Positions 31,478-42,789 of a stretch of DNA of 64,000 nt are shown here, in pieces (the first letter of the stretch is position 1; the number at the start of each line of letters is the position of its first letter). Source of the DNA: Bufo bufo (Eukaryota; Chordata; Amphibia; Anura; Bufonidae). The stretch is taken from positions 191,211,577 to 191,275,576 of the forward strand of contig NC_053395.1 in the NCBI RefSeq assembly GCF_905171765.1, in the 5' to 3' direction. The notes under the pieces are model-generated. The model worked only from the letters and a program-made list of their open reading frames with translations, searched no databases and was not told where the DNA came from. Position numbers and translations under genes: made by a program.

Positions 31478-32006
31478 TAGTGATGATGAGTAATAAAAAA
31501 TTTGACTTGGCTGCTTCGCTGAATTTAACAAAAATATCAGCTTCTTGATGAATTACTTTGTCATGAAGCGCATTTCTTTTTAAGTAGTGGGTGCAATGAC
31601 AGGGAACTGTGATTGCGCAGCTCCCTGTTACTGTACCCCTCAGATGCCGCGTTCATAAATGATTGAGGCATCTGCTATAACTAAGAGAGTGTAAAATAAT
31701 AAAAAAAATAAAAAAATAATAATACTTACCTGATTCATTTGCTCGCAACGGGCCGGCCGCCGCCATTTTCCTTGAAGGTCTGGAGTGAAATCTCACGTGG
31801 CCCGAAATGACGTTATCACACCGGCTGAGACGCATGGGATTTCGACCAAGATCTTCAAGCAAGATGGCGGCGGCCAGCACTTTGCGAGCAAATGGATCAG
31901 GTATTATTTTTGTTTTTTGTTTTTTACACTATTTCTGTTTAAATCACTTCGCTACCACGAAGCACCAGCTAATTCAGCTTTGCTGACTTCAATTAGCTCA
32001 TCACTG
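31478..32006. mobile_element. hAT-like palindromic MITE (about 529 bp)
   Basis: Starts TAGTGATGATGAG in the GATA repeat and ends AGCTCATCACT near 32005; the 8-bp duplication is blurred by the GATA repeat. Palindromic core GGCCGGCCGCCGCCATTTTCC / AAGATGGCGGCGGCC. An outward donor CAG|GTAAGTATT lies on minus (GT 31729-31728), the mirror site on plus has decayed to CAG|GTATTATT (31901). A CRE-like TGACGTTA is at 31808. Confidence 0.78.
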
Positions 32007-34471
32007 ATAGATATAAAACAGACAGACAAGTGTGTACGAATTACAGTATCTACTTTCACACAATTTGTCTTTTTTATGTACTGTAAAATGTAAGCACTGT
32101 AACAGCTTTGATTAAGCCTTTGATTACTGGGTTAATTTTGACCTTGAGGACAATTATTTATTTTTTTAATCTCATTACATTTTGGGTGGTCTGCATTTAT
32201 GGTGTGAAATGTTTGTGAGCAGCCTTGCAGAATTTGCAGTTGTACGGAGATCATACAGCTGCAGGAGAATGGTGACAGTTGTCAGTGACAGCCAGGTTCC
32301 CCACAGAGAAAGCAGACATTTTTTTTTTACCCTCCCTGCCTTCCACATTGCTTTGTATGCATTGTCCACACTGCACGTGGTTAAAGTGTTTATGTCACTG
32401 CATTTCATGTATAACTTCTCCCATAGGCTGTGCGTTTTTCCCATGTGGATTATAATACCAAAAGTGACAATATACTGTATGTGCCAGCCCTTCAAGGAAA
32501 GAGGTCTTACAAAATGTATAGAGAGTAGCGACCATCAAAGAGGATTGTATAACACTTTGTCAGAGAAAGGTGATGCACATATATTGGGGCTACAGACTTC
32601 TCTGCATATATTGGGAGTCAGGTTTGGACTTGCCCACAGTGGAACAGGAGAATCCCCTGAAGGGCCCCTGAGCAAGATGGTCCCCTTGTTCCACACCTCC
32701 TGCACATGTAGCACATGACACAGTAGACTGAACGACCTACGTGTAGATGGCTAGCATCCAGTACCTCAACCAGCCTATGTTCGTAGAAAAAATTGGGTAG
32801 GTTAACAGACTCCCCAATTTATTATTATAGAACATCGGTTGGCTGAGATGATTTCTAGGTACAGAGGTATGCCAGACCTCTTTCCGTAGTGACCTGCGTA
32901 AGCAGGTAATATTTGAATGTACAGGTAGCTGAACATTGGGCCTCAGAATTAATTTGACTGGTAGGCCCTAGGCAACCCAGTGCGACACTAGTGGGAGTTA
33001 TAAGCTTCAGGCTTCCTATTATATAAAAAAGACAGACAGGATCCACTGTCCATAGACTGTATTCTGTTGAAGATACTGGAGTATATACAAATACCTAGAA
33101 ACAGAGACAGTGCACCTTTCAGGCTAGAAAAGAAAAGTTTGAACCGTTCAACTAAAAAGGGATAGAAACCAGTCTTCTATAAACATCCTTGGGAATTGCA
33201 TAAGCCAACTGTGGAGATTGCATTGGATGTGTACAGTGCCTATGTAACTCATCCACTACCTGCTGCAGTAAAGTACAGTGAACTTGTTGCATCAAACCTG
33301 GCTTCATCATTGACTCAAGTCTCAGGGAACGCCGCCTTGCACCTCACAGCAACCACCAACCCCCATTGGCACCCCAAAATGCCATCAGGCAGGAGAGCCC
33401 CAAGAAACAAGGAGTACCCCAAAAGAAGTAAAAGGTGCATGCTTTGCTCATCACTATGCGGCCCAGAGAGTATCAGAAGCATGTGTACTACTACTCCACA
33501 TGGTCACTCACACCCCTGTGACTCACTACATACAAACTGTGCGTAATAAGCAATGGGTGCCAGGTAAATGCAAAAGTTGCTGGGCTTTAGCAGACCCAGA
33601 TCAGCTCTGCAGTGCATGTTATGACGCTGTATTCCTCCTTTTATTGGGGATAATACGTCAACAACAGTTACAGCAGAAATCAGCAATTTAAATAAAAAAG
33701 TACAATATTAAAAGATTTCCAAAGCTCTTGCATGACCTTATGGGGGACACAATTTTAAAAAAACACATATATATATAATTTTTTTTTAACCAGGATATAA
33801 AAACTTAAAACCATATATACTGAAATGAAAATGGCATAAACTTAAAGGCCCATTTATCACTGAAAACACACAAAACGTATTTAAATAACCAAACTTAATA
33901 ATGAAGCTACGGCTTTCAAAGTCTACTAAAAAACAAAACAAAAAAAACCTAAAATGTATCTGTCTGATTATGAAGGGGGTAAAATGGCCCATTCTTGAAC
34001 TGGTTAAACTGGTAAAAATGTCTGGGTTAACCATATATCTATCCGAAGATAAAAAATAAGAAGGAAATAATATGACACTTGCTGGACCAGATGCTTTTTT
34101 CACTCATCATTTTTTTGTGTCTCTATGCTTTTGTACATTATTTTATGTCTTGGGACTTATTATAAAATGTGGCATGGTAGCGGTGCCCGCGCACTCAGCA
34201 CGAACATGCTCCTAGTGTGTTGGCAATCGGTTACAGTCTTCTCACTATTGCGGTGTTTTTCTAAGGAACTAGCAGCAGAAGTTTCTTTCACACAAAGCAC
34301 TGAAGCATTGTTCTCCACACAAAAAGACACACAAAGCTGGATTTGTCAATTTTTCTTTTTTGTGCTCTATAATTCCTCTGCCTTCTAACAGCTTTCATTA
34401 TAGTAAGTACATCTATTATAACAATGTAAAATGTTTTTTATTTTCTAAGAAACTAAAAGTATTTGATACAC
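32007..34471. other. Intron sequence, mostly unclassified
   Basis: Includes a 178-codon plus-strand frame (32182-32718) and a 116-codon one (33196-33546) without recognised domains. The 33100-33700 part could be old LTR-type DNA. 33700-34110 is very AT-rich. Confidence 0.35.
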
Positions 34472-34911
34472 TTAAAGGGGTTTTCGGGTCTTAGGTACTG
34501 ATGACATTTCCTAAAGGAGGTAGGTCATCAATATGAGATTGGTGGGGGGTCCAACAGCCAACACTCCCACTGAATAGCTGTATCGGGTAGCTACCAGTGT
34601 TGGAAACTATACAGTGGATGGATCTGGAAGCAGAAGGCTCCGTACACGGTGTAGTGGCTGTGCCGGGGTGCTGAAGCGCAGCTCCCATTCAAGTAAATGG
34701 AAGTTGAGCTGCAGCATGTGGTGCCTGAAGATACACAATACATAGAGCCTTCTGTTTCTGACTCTGTCCACTGAATGGTTTTTGGTACCGGTACTAGTTG
34801 GCGAGAATGCAGGGTGTCACTCCCTCCCCACATACAATCTAATATTGATGATCTAGTGGATAGGCTCAGAGGATATGTCATCAAGATCTAAGTTCTGGAA
34901 AACCCTCTTAA
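34472..34911. mobile_element. T2-like TTAA MITE (440 bp)
   Basis: TTAAAGGGGTTTTCGGGTC at 34472 and …CTGGAAAACCCTCTTAA at 34911. Inverted GATGACATTTCC / GGATATGTCATC near the ends. Confidence 0.85.
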
Positions 34912-35058
34912 TAAATCTATCACTGTTGCTTTCATACAGACCCCTGCTGCCCTCACATCTCAGATGTCCATTGCCACCACTAACAGGTTTAAAGTGCCTT
35001 GAAAAAGTATTTATACCCATTGAACTTTTCCATATTTTTTCACGCTATACCCGAAAAC

Positions 35059-35249
35059 TTAAAGGGAACCTGTCACTGGGATTTTGGGTATAGAGCTGAG
35101 GACATGGGTTGGTAGATGGCCACTAGCACATCCGCAATACCCAGTCCCCATAGCTCTGTGTGCTTTCATTGTGTAAAAAAAAACTATTTGATACATATGC
35201 AAATTAATCTGAGATGAGTCCTGTCCCTGACAGGACTCATCTCAGGTTA
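35059..35249. mobile_element. Half T2-like MITE inside the Tc1 element
   Basis: TTAAAGGGAACCTGTCACTGG at 35059, same family as 17929-18297 for about 160 bp, then a GATGAGTCCTG…CAGGACTCATC hairpin. The right TTAA is missing, so the copy was cut, perhaps with the host element. Confidence 0.85.
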
Positions 35250-35575
35250 TTGGCCAGATTTGTGGAGTACACGACTAATAGTAGTGTAGACTCTCCCACC
35301 TGAGCAGTGCATCTCTGCAGCTCCTCCAGAGTGACTACGAGCCACTTGGCTGCTTCTCTAATTAATTCTCTCCTTGTCTGGACTGTCAGTTTAGGTGGAT
35401 GGTCATGTCTTGGTAGGTTTGCAGTTGTGCCATACTCCTTCCATTTTTTTCGGATGATGGATTGAACAGTGCTCCATGAGATGTTCAGAGCTTGGAATTT
35501 TTTATAAGCTAACCCTGCTTTGCACTTCTCCACAACTCTATCCCTGACCTGTCTGGTGTGTTCCTTGGTTTTCAT
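35237..35575 (-). pseudogene. Tc1 transposase, N-terminal half
   Basis: Minus-strand frame begins MKTKEHTRQVRDRVVEKCKA and carries the first HTH (…KKFQALNISWSTVQSIIRKW…), a basic linker (…NLPRHDHPPKLTVQTRRE…) and part of the second HTH. Coding is cut by the MITE near 35249, so the DDE domain is absent. A different Tc1 subfamily from 1816 and 7787. Confidence 0.86.
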
Positions 35576-36044
35576 GATGCTGTTTGATCACTAATTTTCT
35601 CTAACAAACCTCTGAGGCCTTTACAGAGCAGCTGTAGTTATACTGAGAATAACTTACAGACAGGTGAACTCTATGTAATAGTTAAGTAACTTCTGAAGGC
35701 AATTGGATTCTACTATATTTAGGAGTATCAGAGTACAGGGGGCCTGGATACTAATGCACGCCACACTTTTCAGGTTTTTATTTATAAAAAATTCTGAAAG
35801 CCATGTATCATTTTCTTTTCACTTCACACATACTTGCTACTTTGCGTTGGTCTATCACATAAAATCCCAATAAAATACATTTAAGTTTGTGGGTTTAACG
35901 TGAAAAATGTGGCAAAGTTCAAGTGATATGAATACTTTTTCAAGGCACTGTATGCGTATGCTGCTTGTTTTGAGGTCCAAGGTTTGGGCAAATGTACCAA
36001 TCTTTAGAATGCCTGATCCAAAGGTCATCTATTGGTGGGACCAG

Positions 36045-36713
36045 TGTCACTACCAGAGCTTTGAGACGTTCTCACAGCTCTGTTTCTCCACCCCTGTGAT
36101 GATGTCACTACTAGAGCTTGGAGGAGTTCTCACTGCTCTGTTTCTCCGCCCCTGTGATGAGCTCTTTACTTTCTGTTTCCTTCCTCCCAGCTGTTCCTCC
36201 TGCGTTTGATTTCCCTGCCTTTAAATCACCCCTCCTCCTTTTGTAGGCTGTGGATTATATTTCTCATTTGAGTTGTAGCTCTTGCTTGAGTATCTTCCCT
36301 TGTATGCTATCCTTTCACTGGACCTGTGTTCTGCTGCAGCAAGTACTCCGGATATTGCCAGCCTGTCTTTGGATCCGTCTTCACTGCGGCTGCAGCTCCT
36401 TCAGCTAAGTGTGCAGACTTTGTAGTGTATCTGTGTGTTTTCTGACTGGATCCGAGGCGACCACGGTTCCCTCCATATTCTGAGCAGGGCACCGGTGGCC
36501 GTGCCCCTTCCACGATTGTAGGGGTTACAGTGGTCATCAGTCTTAGGTACGCGGGCATGCCTCGTTCCACCATTTGGATCCGGGCATGGGCTTAGCAGCA
36601 TAGGGAGAGCTTTGAGGGTCTGACAGGGGTCACCCTTTATCCTCCCTAGTTTGGGTTCGGTCAGTAGCTCTATTTTCTGTGCATGCTCTTGTTGCTCACA
36701 TACAGCCGTGACA
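36045..36713 (+). mobile_element. Solo LTR (669 bp) with duplicated U3 block
   Basis: TGTCACTACCAG…CAGCCGTGACA: TG...CA with inverted TGTCAC/GTGACA tips, and a perfect 5-bp duplication ACCAG (36040-36044 and 36714-36718). Near the start a 58-bp unit is tandemly repeated (36045-36102, 36103-36160; CTCTGTTTCTCC.CCCCTGTGATGA), as in retroviral-type enhancers. No internal region remains. Superfamily not resolved. Confidence 0.9.
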
Positions 36714-36718
36714 ACCAG

Positions 36719-37626
36719 ATGATGATCTAAAGTATATGGGGAGCTTAAAAGTCATCACCTGTTGGAGGAGAGAAGAATGGGGCAAATGAATTTTAATTCC
36801 CAAGCCTCCACAGCTGACTGGCAGAAGCTTTTACCTTTCTTTTCATTGAAAACACCTGTGTGCACAACTGAACTGAGTGTGTATGTGTATGGCAGAGCTG
36901 ACAGAGATAGCTTTGCCTGCAGATTACATAATATTGGATTCTTTTATGATATTTTAACCCTGATTGGCAATCCTAAAGGTACAATAACGTGCATTTATTG
37001 TGCAAAGTAAAAACATTTTGCGGTGTGAATTCGGTTGACATTGTAAACGACAGTCCTAATATTGCCCGTCAGCTCCTACCTGCCTTTATATAAAACAAAT
37101 AATAATCAGATTTCTTTACCTTTTAGCTGTTCATTAAGAAGAGAAAATGTGCTACTTTTCATTTCTTTTTTCCCCACATGATTTTATTATCTCCTGCCCA
37201 TAAAGCTGCCAGTGGCACAGCATCCAGCTCCTTCTACTAATCATAATTGGTTTAACTGAGTGAGTCATTGCTACTCTACCTTCTTTCTGTGTTGATTAGG
37301 CTATTCCTAATGGATTTGGAGTGTACAGAAAGAGAAGGAAAAACTGCACAGCCAGAGAATTAAAATGAGATTTTATATAAAAAAAAAAAAAAAAATTAGC
37401 ATCCATCCAGTAACAAAAGCGGAGCTGCAGCCTTATCTATAAATCTATAAAGTGTTATTAGAAAATTGCTATTTTACACTTGGGTAGTGGAAACTTGTAA
37501 TATTGTAGAAGCATATTCTATGCTTTGACCCCATGATTAAATATCTTTGTTACGAGATTGCAACAAAAATTTCTTTTAACGCATCGTATTTTACAACTCT
37601 ATGCAACACATTCAGATGCAACTTTC
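36719..37626. other. Intron sequence; possible conserved island at 37020-37330
   Basis: 37020-37330 is repeat-free with homeobox-like words (CTAATCATAATTGG, TTCATTAAGAAG). An A-run lies at about 37380-37395. No gene recognised. Confidence 0.35.
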
Positions 37627-37629
37627 TTA

Positions 37630-38127
37630 GGCCTCTTTCACACTACAGTATGTCGATTTCAGTGTTTTGCGTTCCATTTTTCACGGATCCGTTTTTCAGT
37701 TTTTTTTGTTTCCGTTGTGTTTCCGTTTCGGTTCCGTTTTTCCGTTCCGTTTTTCTGTATGGCATATACAGTATACAGTAATTACATAGAGAAAATTGGG
37801 CTCGGCATAACATTTTCAATTGATGGTTCCGCAAAAAACGGAACGGATACGGAAGACATACGGATGCATTTCCGTATGTGTTCCGTTTTTTTTGCGGACC
37901 CATTGACTTTAATGGAGCCACGGAACGTGATTTGCGTCCAAATATAGGACATGTTCTATCTTTCAACGGAACGGAAAAACGGAAATACGGAAACGGAATG
38001 CATACGGAGTACATTCCGTTTTTTTTGCTGAACCATTGAAATGAATGGTTCCGTATACGGACCGTATACGGAACGCAAAAAACGGCCCGCAAAACGGAAA
38101 AAAAAAAACGGTAGTGTGAAAGAGGCC
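37630..38127. mobile_element. Harbinger-like palindromic MITE (498 bp)
   Basis: TSD TTA (37627-37629, 38128-38130), termini GGCCTCTTTCACACTACAG / …GGTAGTGTGAAAGAGGCC. Same family as 14906-15406; both keep the TACGGACCGTATACGG hairpin and GGACATGTTCTATC module. Confidence 0.93.
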
Positions 38128-38130
38128 TTA

Positions 38131-38606
38131 AAGTGCACCCTTTATATGTATGCTTTTTGACAGTGCTTTGAAATCAAGTTTATCACCAGTAACTAGTAAC
38201 ATATGGTATACTGGGCTTGTCAGTGGTGCAGCCGTAGGCGGTGGAGAGGTTATAGTACCTCCTGGGCTCTGGATAGTGTGGAAGCCCAAAAACCTCCTCT
38301 GCCACATAAGTATGCTGGAGATAGTAAAAAATGACAGATGACAAAACAGGATAGGTCGGGGCCCTGTTTTGCATTGTGGTCCAGGTGCCTCTGGATCTAG
38401 TATGGGTTATTATTTCATGTCTGCTTTTGATGACAACATGTCAAAATCATCCCAGAAAAAAAGACTTGTTAGCCCACTACATGACATTTCTCTCCCACCA
38501 GATGGCGCCACATTGATGTAATTATACATAAAGAATGGCCGAACACTTTTTTCCATTGGGATCTCTTATGCGTCTTGCATGGGCTCTCTCTCACACAAAG
38601 AAGGCA
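38131..38606. other. Intron sequence, nothing recognised
   Basis: No element ends or exon-like frame. Confidence 0.4.
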
Positions 38607-38807
38607 GTCCGTATAATACACCTAGAAAAGATGCATCAATCAAAACCAAAACCATTTTGCAACCAAATATTCATTGAAATAATTGATTGATTAGAACTGA
38701 CATTGTACCTAGCCGCATGACAAGACAACGGTATTTAAAGACATAATAGAGGCACATTTCCGAGTCTGTTTTGTGTAAGTTGTAATGGCATTATAAAAGG
38801 TGACTAT

Positions 38808-39252
38808 TAGTGAGGAGCGAATGGATCCGATGGCCGCCACCATCTTGCTTGAAGATTTCGGCCAAAATCCTGAGCGCGGCAACGTATGACGTCACCACGC
38901 TGGCCGGTGTGATGAAGTCCTATCGCGCTGCGTGAGATTTTGCGCCAGACCTTCAAGCAAGATGGGGGCGGCCGGCCCATCACGAGCAAATGGATCAGGT
39001 AAGTATTAATATCATTATTATTTTTCATTTTACACCCTGTTTTTAATATCAGGTGCTGTGATCATGTATGAACGCGGCATCTGAGGGGTACAATGACGGG
39101 GATTGGCGCAATCGGCGCTCCCTGTCATTACACCCACTACTTATAAAGAAATGCGCTTCATGACAAAGTAATTTGTCACAAAGCTGATTTTTTTGGGGGT
39201 ACTAATCGGCGAAGCAGCCAAATAAAAATTTCTAATACATCACTCATCACTA
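38808..39252. mobile_element. hAT-like MITE (445 bp), perfect 8-bp TSD
   Basis: TAGTGAGGAGCGAATGG…CATCACTCATCACTA flanked by GTGACTAT (38800-38807 and 39253-39260). Retains CRE TGACGTCA (38887-38894), an AAGATGGGGGCGGCCGG core and an outward donor CAG|GTAAGTATT (GT 38999-39000). The left-arm mirror appears deleted. Confidence 0.93.
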
Positions 39253-39295
39253 GTGACTATATTTGATCAATATTAAAGGTTTTTAATCTGTGAAT

Positions 39296-39563
39296 TAGGG
39301 GTGAGCAAATCGAGCTTCGGATCTAAGATCAATTAAGTCTGAAGTTGCACAAGAATTCGGTGAATAACTTCAGCCCTTCAGCCTTCGATTCTGTAACTTT
39401 AAAAACATTTTAAAACAGGAATCCAAAGTCGCCATCGGCTGGTACCTCACTAACAAATTTTGCCTCTGCGAAGCACATACACTTTAATGCTGTATTGAGA
39501 AAGGTCTCTGTAAACCATTAAAATGAAGTTGGGGAAGAAATCAACTCAATTTGCTCACCCCTA
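39296..39563. mobile_element. hAT-like MITE (268 bp), perfect 8-bp TSD
   Basis: TAGGGGTGAGCAAATCGAGC…CAATTTGCTCACCCCTA flanked by CTGTGAAT (39288-39295, 39564-39571). Inserted in the Penelope-like coding text; reading resumes across the site (…C-E-C-K-N-V…). Confidence 0.95.
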
Positions 39564-39564
39564 C

Positions 39565-39666
39565 TGTGAATGTAAAAATGTGATTTATTTATTAAAGTGC
39601 CCATGTGGCAAGGTATATATCGGCCAAACAACTCACACTGTCAAGGTGCTATTAAATGACCATTAG
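39565..39666 (+). pseudogene. GIY-YIG endonuclease fragment (Penelope-like)
   Basis: Plus-strand codons from 39565 read CECKNVIYLLKCPCGKVYIG then QTTHTVKVLLNDH and a stop at 39664-39666. The order VIYLLKCPCG…VYIGQT is the catalytic core start of the GIY-YIG nuclease of Penelope-like retroelements, which nicks target DNA for reverse transcription. Text after the stop keeps weak similarity to about 39960 in broken frames. Confidence 0.78.
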
Positions 39667-40024
39667 TCTGCAATCAGGCTGTATGAGAAGAAAGTTGAAT
39701 TAATGAAGAAGCCAGCATAGGAGACTAACCAGGGAAAATGCCACTATGAGACTACTGGGGCTGAATATTTTTGTTGAGGCTAAACATAATGTCTCCAACT
39801 TGAGGTGGATGGTTTTGGAGAAGGTGTGGGGAAATTATAGCCAAGTTGATATGCAGCTTCTACAAATAGAAGAATTTTGGATCCACACCTTAGATTGTTT
39901 AAACCTAAGATGCCTTAATGAATGTTGCAGTTTTAATGTATTTTTGAAACTATGTATATTGGGTTTGCATTGTAAGAAATAAGTAAGAAATAGGGGAAGA
40001 TTTACTTATATAGAGACCAAGAAG

Positions 40025-40437
40025 TTAAAGGGGTTGTCCAGGTTCAGAGCTGAACCCAGACATAACCCCTTCTTCACCGAGGTAGCCCCTCTGAGTCAAG
40101 CATTGGAGCATTTCATGTGCAGGGCAAATGCTTTTTCAGCAGATCCTGTGATGTATCGGGTCTCTGCTAGGCGGAGGCTTCCCCCTAGCAATGAGCCCGG
40201 TGACATCACCGGCACTAATGGGTGGGCTTTAGCACTGCCCTAGCCACCGGGAACACTGCTAGGTGGAATCCCCCGCCTAGCAGTGTAAAAATATTAAAAA
40301 AACAGCCCTTGTCCTGCGCGATACAGTACAAGGCAAGGCAGAGCATCGGAGCATGAAATGCTCCAATGCTCCACTCAGAGGACCTGCCTGGGTGAAGAAG
40401 GGGATATGTCAGCTCTGAACCCGAACAGCCCCTTTAC
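40025..40437. mobile_element. T2-like TTAA MITE (about 413 bp)
   Basis: TTAAAGGGGTTGTCCAGGTTC … CCGAACAGCCCCTTTAC; the right TTAA has one change. Same family as 44509-44966. Confidence 0.85.
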
Positions 40438-40844
40438 AGGTTGCCACTTCTTCAGGTCTGCCTAGCCGCAATCGTGCATACATGAGAAACGTGGAGGGTT
40501 CTCCCAAAACATAGCTTCAAGCACGCTGCTGCATGTTAATCCCCTCCGGACATGGTGTCTCTAAGTGTTACCATTTGGGATTTTGAATGCACTTTATGGA
40601 CTAATCTTTGAATATGTGATGTAACTCATCATCATATGCGAAACGTTTTGCTAGAAGATTAAAGTGAATATTCACAAGTAAAATGGTTGCGGTTTTGGTG
40701 CATCTTTTCTAGATGTATTATATGGGCCACATCAATTTAATGCATTGTGACCAGTACCTTAAACCTGTCAGTGAGTACTATCCACAGTTTTCCACGTTTT
40801 CTTTTTTAACTAATATCCTGGTAGAACAATATTGGCTTACTTAC

Positions 40845-40863
40845 CTTTCTTCGGTGCAGCCAT
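40845..40863 (-). other. Possible short first coding exon (ACCATGG ... GTAAGT)
   Basis: On minus: strong start context CTACCATGGCTGC, six codons (MAAPKK) plus one base, then a strong donor GTAAGTAAG at 40844. It ends in phase 1, but the next known exon downstream (30683) needs phase 0, so it does not join the XIRP2-like chain as found. Could be chance or belong to another transcript. Confidence 0.22.
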
Positions 40864-41058
40864 GGTAGAGAATGTGTTATAATCTGACCCTTAAACATAG
40901 TATTTTCATGCAGACGTTTAAGATTTAGGAACAATTGTGTGTAGGGTCAGATAAAGGTTACCAGAAGCCCCTGGGTAAAAATGGGGTGACCATGTCATGC
41001 CAGTAAATCCAGTGCAGTACTGAGGTGGGTGCAACCTATATAGTTGCACAGAGGTTTT

Positions 41059-42143
41059 GGCCAAGTTCTCACTTCCGTTATTTGATCAGTTATAGTGTTG
41101 ATCGAGCACCAAAGTGCTCAAGTGTTTGGGTCGAGCACCTCGGGATGCTCCCGAGCACAATGGAAGTCAAAGGGAGAACCCGAGCATTAAACCAGGCACC
41201 TCCTGCTCTGAAGAGGGGAGGGTGTCTGGTTCATAGGAAAAGGTCATAAATTGATGGAAACACTACTGAAATGGTTTGGGAACAGCATGTGGAGGATGTC
41301 TGGATGCATCTTGGACTCCCAGGTCGCTGCTGGGAACGATGTTGTCCGAGTAGTACGCCACTTTTACAGACTGACAATAACAAGAATTGTTTTTGTTGTT
41401 CATCCCTGACCGATTTGTTAAACTTTTTTATCAGAGCAATTCCTGTTTCTGCGGTATCATTGACCACCTTAAGAGCATTTACATGGCTTCTTAGAGAATC
41501 ACTGCAGTATTCTGTCACGTCGTGGATCCCAAACAATTCAGAACGTCTTTGCTGTATTAGTAACGAAATGGCTCAGGTCTTTTCTAGGTTTTTACCCTCT
41601 AATCGTTTACTTTCCTTTTTCTTTGCAGGTTTGGTTTTGAAATTTTCTGTCATAAAGTTTTAGCAATTTAGTGCAGCTCTCCATGACTAACACTGAGCCG
41701 AACACGTGTCATCCGGTGCTATATAGCACCCGATGACACGTTCTGGCCAGCCAATCACTGTAATGCCAGTAACCAACATGGCTACGGCATTACAATGAGG
41801 GCAGTACCTACCTGCACATTTATTGGCTGCGTAGCAGCCAGCAAACATGCGGGGAGGAGACTCGAGCATTGCACTCGAGCTCATGCGGTATTCGGCCGAA
41901 TACCGCCATGTGCCGAGCATCGATATGCTCGAGCCGAACTGGTGTTCTGCCGAGCATGCTCGATCAACACTAATCAGTTATTTTCATCAGTGATTGTGAG
42001 CCAAAACCAGTAGTAAAGTCTACTCAGAGATCAGATGTAATGGAAAGATTTGCACCTGTTCTGTGTTTTTGACCCACACCTGGTTTTGGCTCACAATCAC
42101 TGATGGAAATAACTGAACAAATAACTGTAGCATGAACTTGGCC
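41059..42143. mobile_element. Harbinger-like MITE carrying a hAT insertion
   Basis: Left GGCCAAGTTCTCACTTCCG and right …GCATGAACTTGGCC before TAA (42144-42146). Right body contains GTGATTGTGAGCCAAAACCAG and its complement. The hAT MITE 41093-41972 sits inside. Confidence 0.75.
41093..41972. mobile_element. hAT-like nonautonomous element (880 bp), perfect 8-bp TSD
   Basis: TAGTGTTGATCGAGCACC…GCTCGATCAACACTA flanked by ATCAGTTA (41085-41092 and 41973-41980). Ends are GAGCA/TGCTC-rich. No transposase domain found in the interior frames. Confidence 0.95.
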
Positions 42144-42146
42144 TAA

Positions 42147-42789
42147 CTCCTATTGCTACCGAAGGAGGTGACATTGGCCCTGATGACCTGACCACCTGAA
42201 GCTTGCACCCTCTTTTCCACACTCGGAAACAAAACCTATGGGAAGTCAGGTTGCAGCTTCTTTTATTGATTTCCAAATGTTATATTTCCTGTACTGGATT
42301 TTTGGGACCTGTTTGGTACACCATAAGGGGACTTAGTAATAGAAGGTTCTCAGTATCCTAAGAATGTTTCTGCGTAGACCCCTGTTAAATTGCACAGTCT
42401 TATACTGTATGTATGGGTACAGTCAGTCCTCCAGCATACCTGATCTAAATATTATAACCTTTAGCAATACTGAAAAGGGTGAGGATGGTGAATGCTATGA
42501 CATTTTTATGACCTGGAACTGGAATAATGTAAATTTGCATATTTATTGCTTTTCATTAAACCTGGATATATACTGTATATTTTACCTAGGATTTCAATGA
42601 GCAGCTGGCAGATACAAGTGCTGTACACAATAGGAGAAATATATGGTGAAACAGGGGATTTAACTACACAGCTGAACACATAGGGAGTGAATGACACATG
42701 CCTGTTATTTGGGCTATATGATACTACATAAGATATTGTATTATATCAGATTGCAGAACATTTACACAAAACAGATTTTTGACACTCAC
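42147..42789. other. Intron sequence, nothing recognised
   Basis: No element termini or domain-bearing frame. Confidence 0.4.

Larger units (their letters stand above)
34992..35950 (-). mobile_element. Tc1-like element, internally deleted, with a TTAA MITE inside
   Basis: Outer termini are AGTGCCTTGAAAAAGTATTT (left) and AATACTTTTTCAAGGCACTG (right, ends 35950), with TA at 34990-34991 and 35951-35952. Transposase coding starts on minus at 35575. The left half of the body is gone and replaced by a half T2-like MITE (35059-35249). Confidence 0.9.
38607..40727 (+). mobile_element. Penelope-like element fragment with inverted ends, host to three MITEs
   Basis: The right end (40666-40727: AAATGGTTGCGGTTTTGGTG, CATCTTTTCTAGATGTATTA) recurs inverted at 38607-38672 (TAATACACCTAGAAAAGATG). 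Between them lies a GIY-YIG endonuclease fragment (39565-39666). Penelope-like elements join RT to GIY-YIG and often end in such partial inverted copies. Two hAT MITEs (38808-39252, 39296-39563) and a TTAA MITE (40025-40437) are inserted. No RT domain remains. Confidence 0.68.

Noticed and set aside
32182..32718. 178-codon plus-strand ORF
   Set aside because: Longest unexplained frame, but no domain, no splice or promoter support, mixed composition; probably chance.
33196..33546. 116-codon plus-strand ORF with several Cys
   Set aside because: Cys spacing fits no zinc finger I recognise; likely old repeat.
37558..38092. ORFs of 129-149 codons on both strands
   Set aside because: Mirror-image frames of a palindromic MITE; the same frames appear in the sister copy at 14940-15371.
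40561..40660. Hammerhead core at the Penelope-like end (GCGAAACG)
   Set aside because: CTGANGA is absent; only the GAAAC side resembles a ribozyme.
41231..41663. ORFs inside the 880-bp hAT element as a transposase remnant
   Set aside because: No hAT dimerisation motif or catalytic context could be seen.
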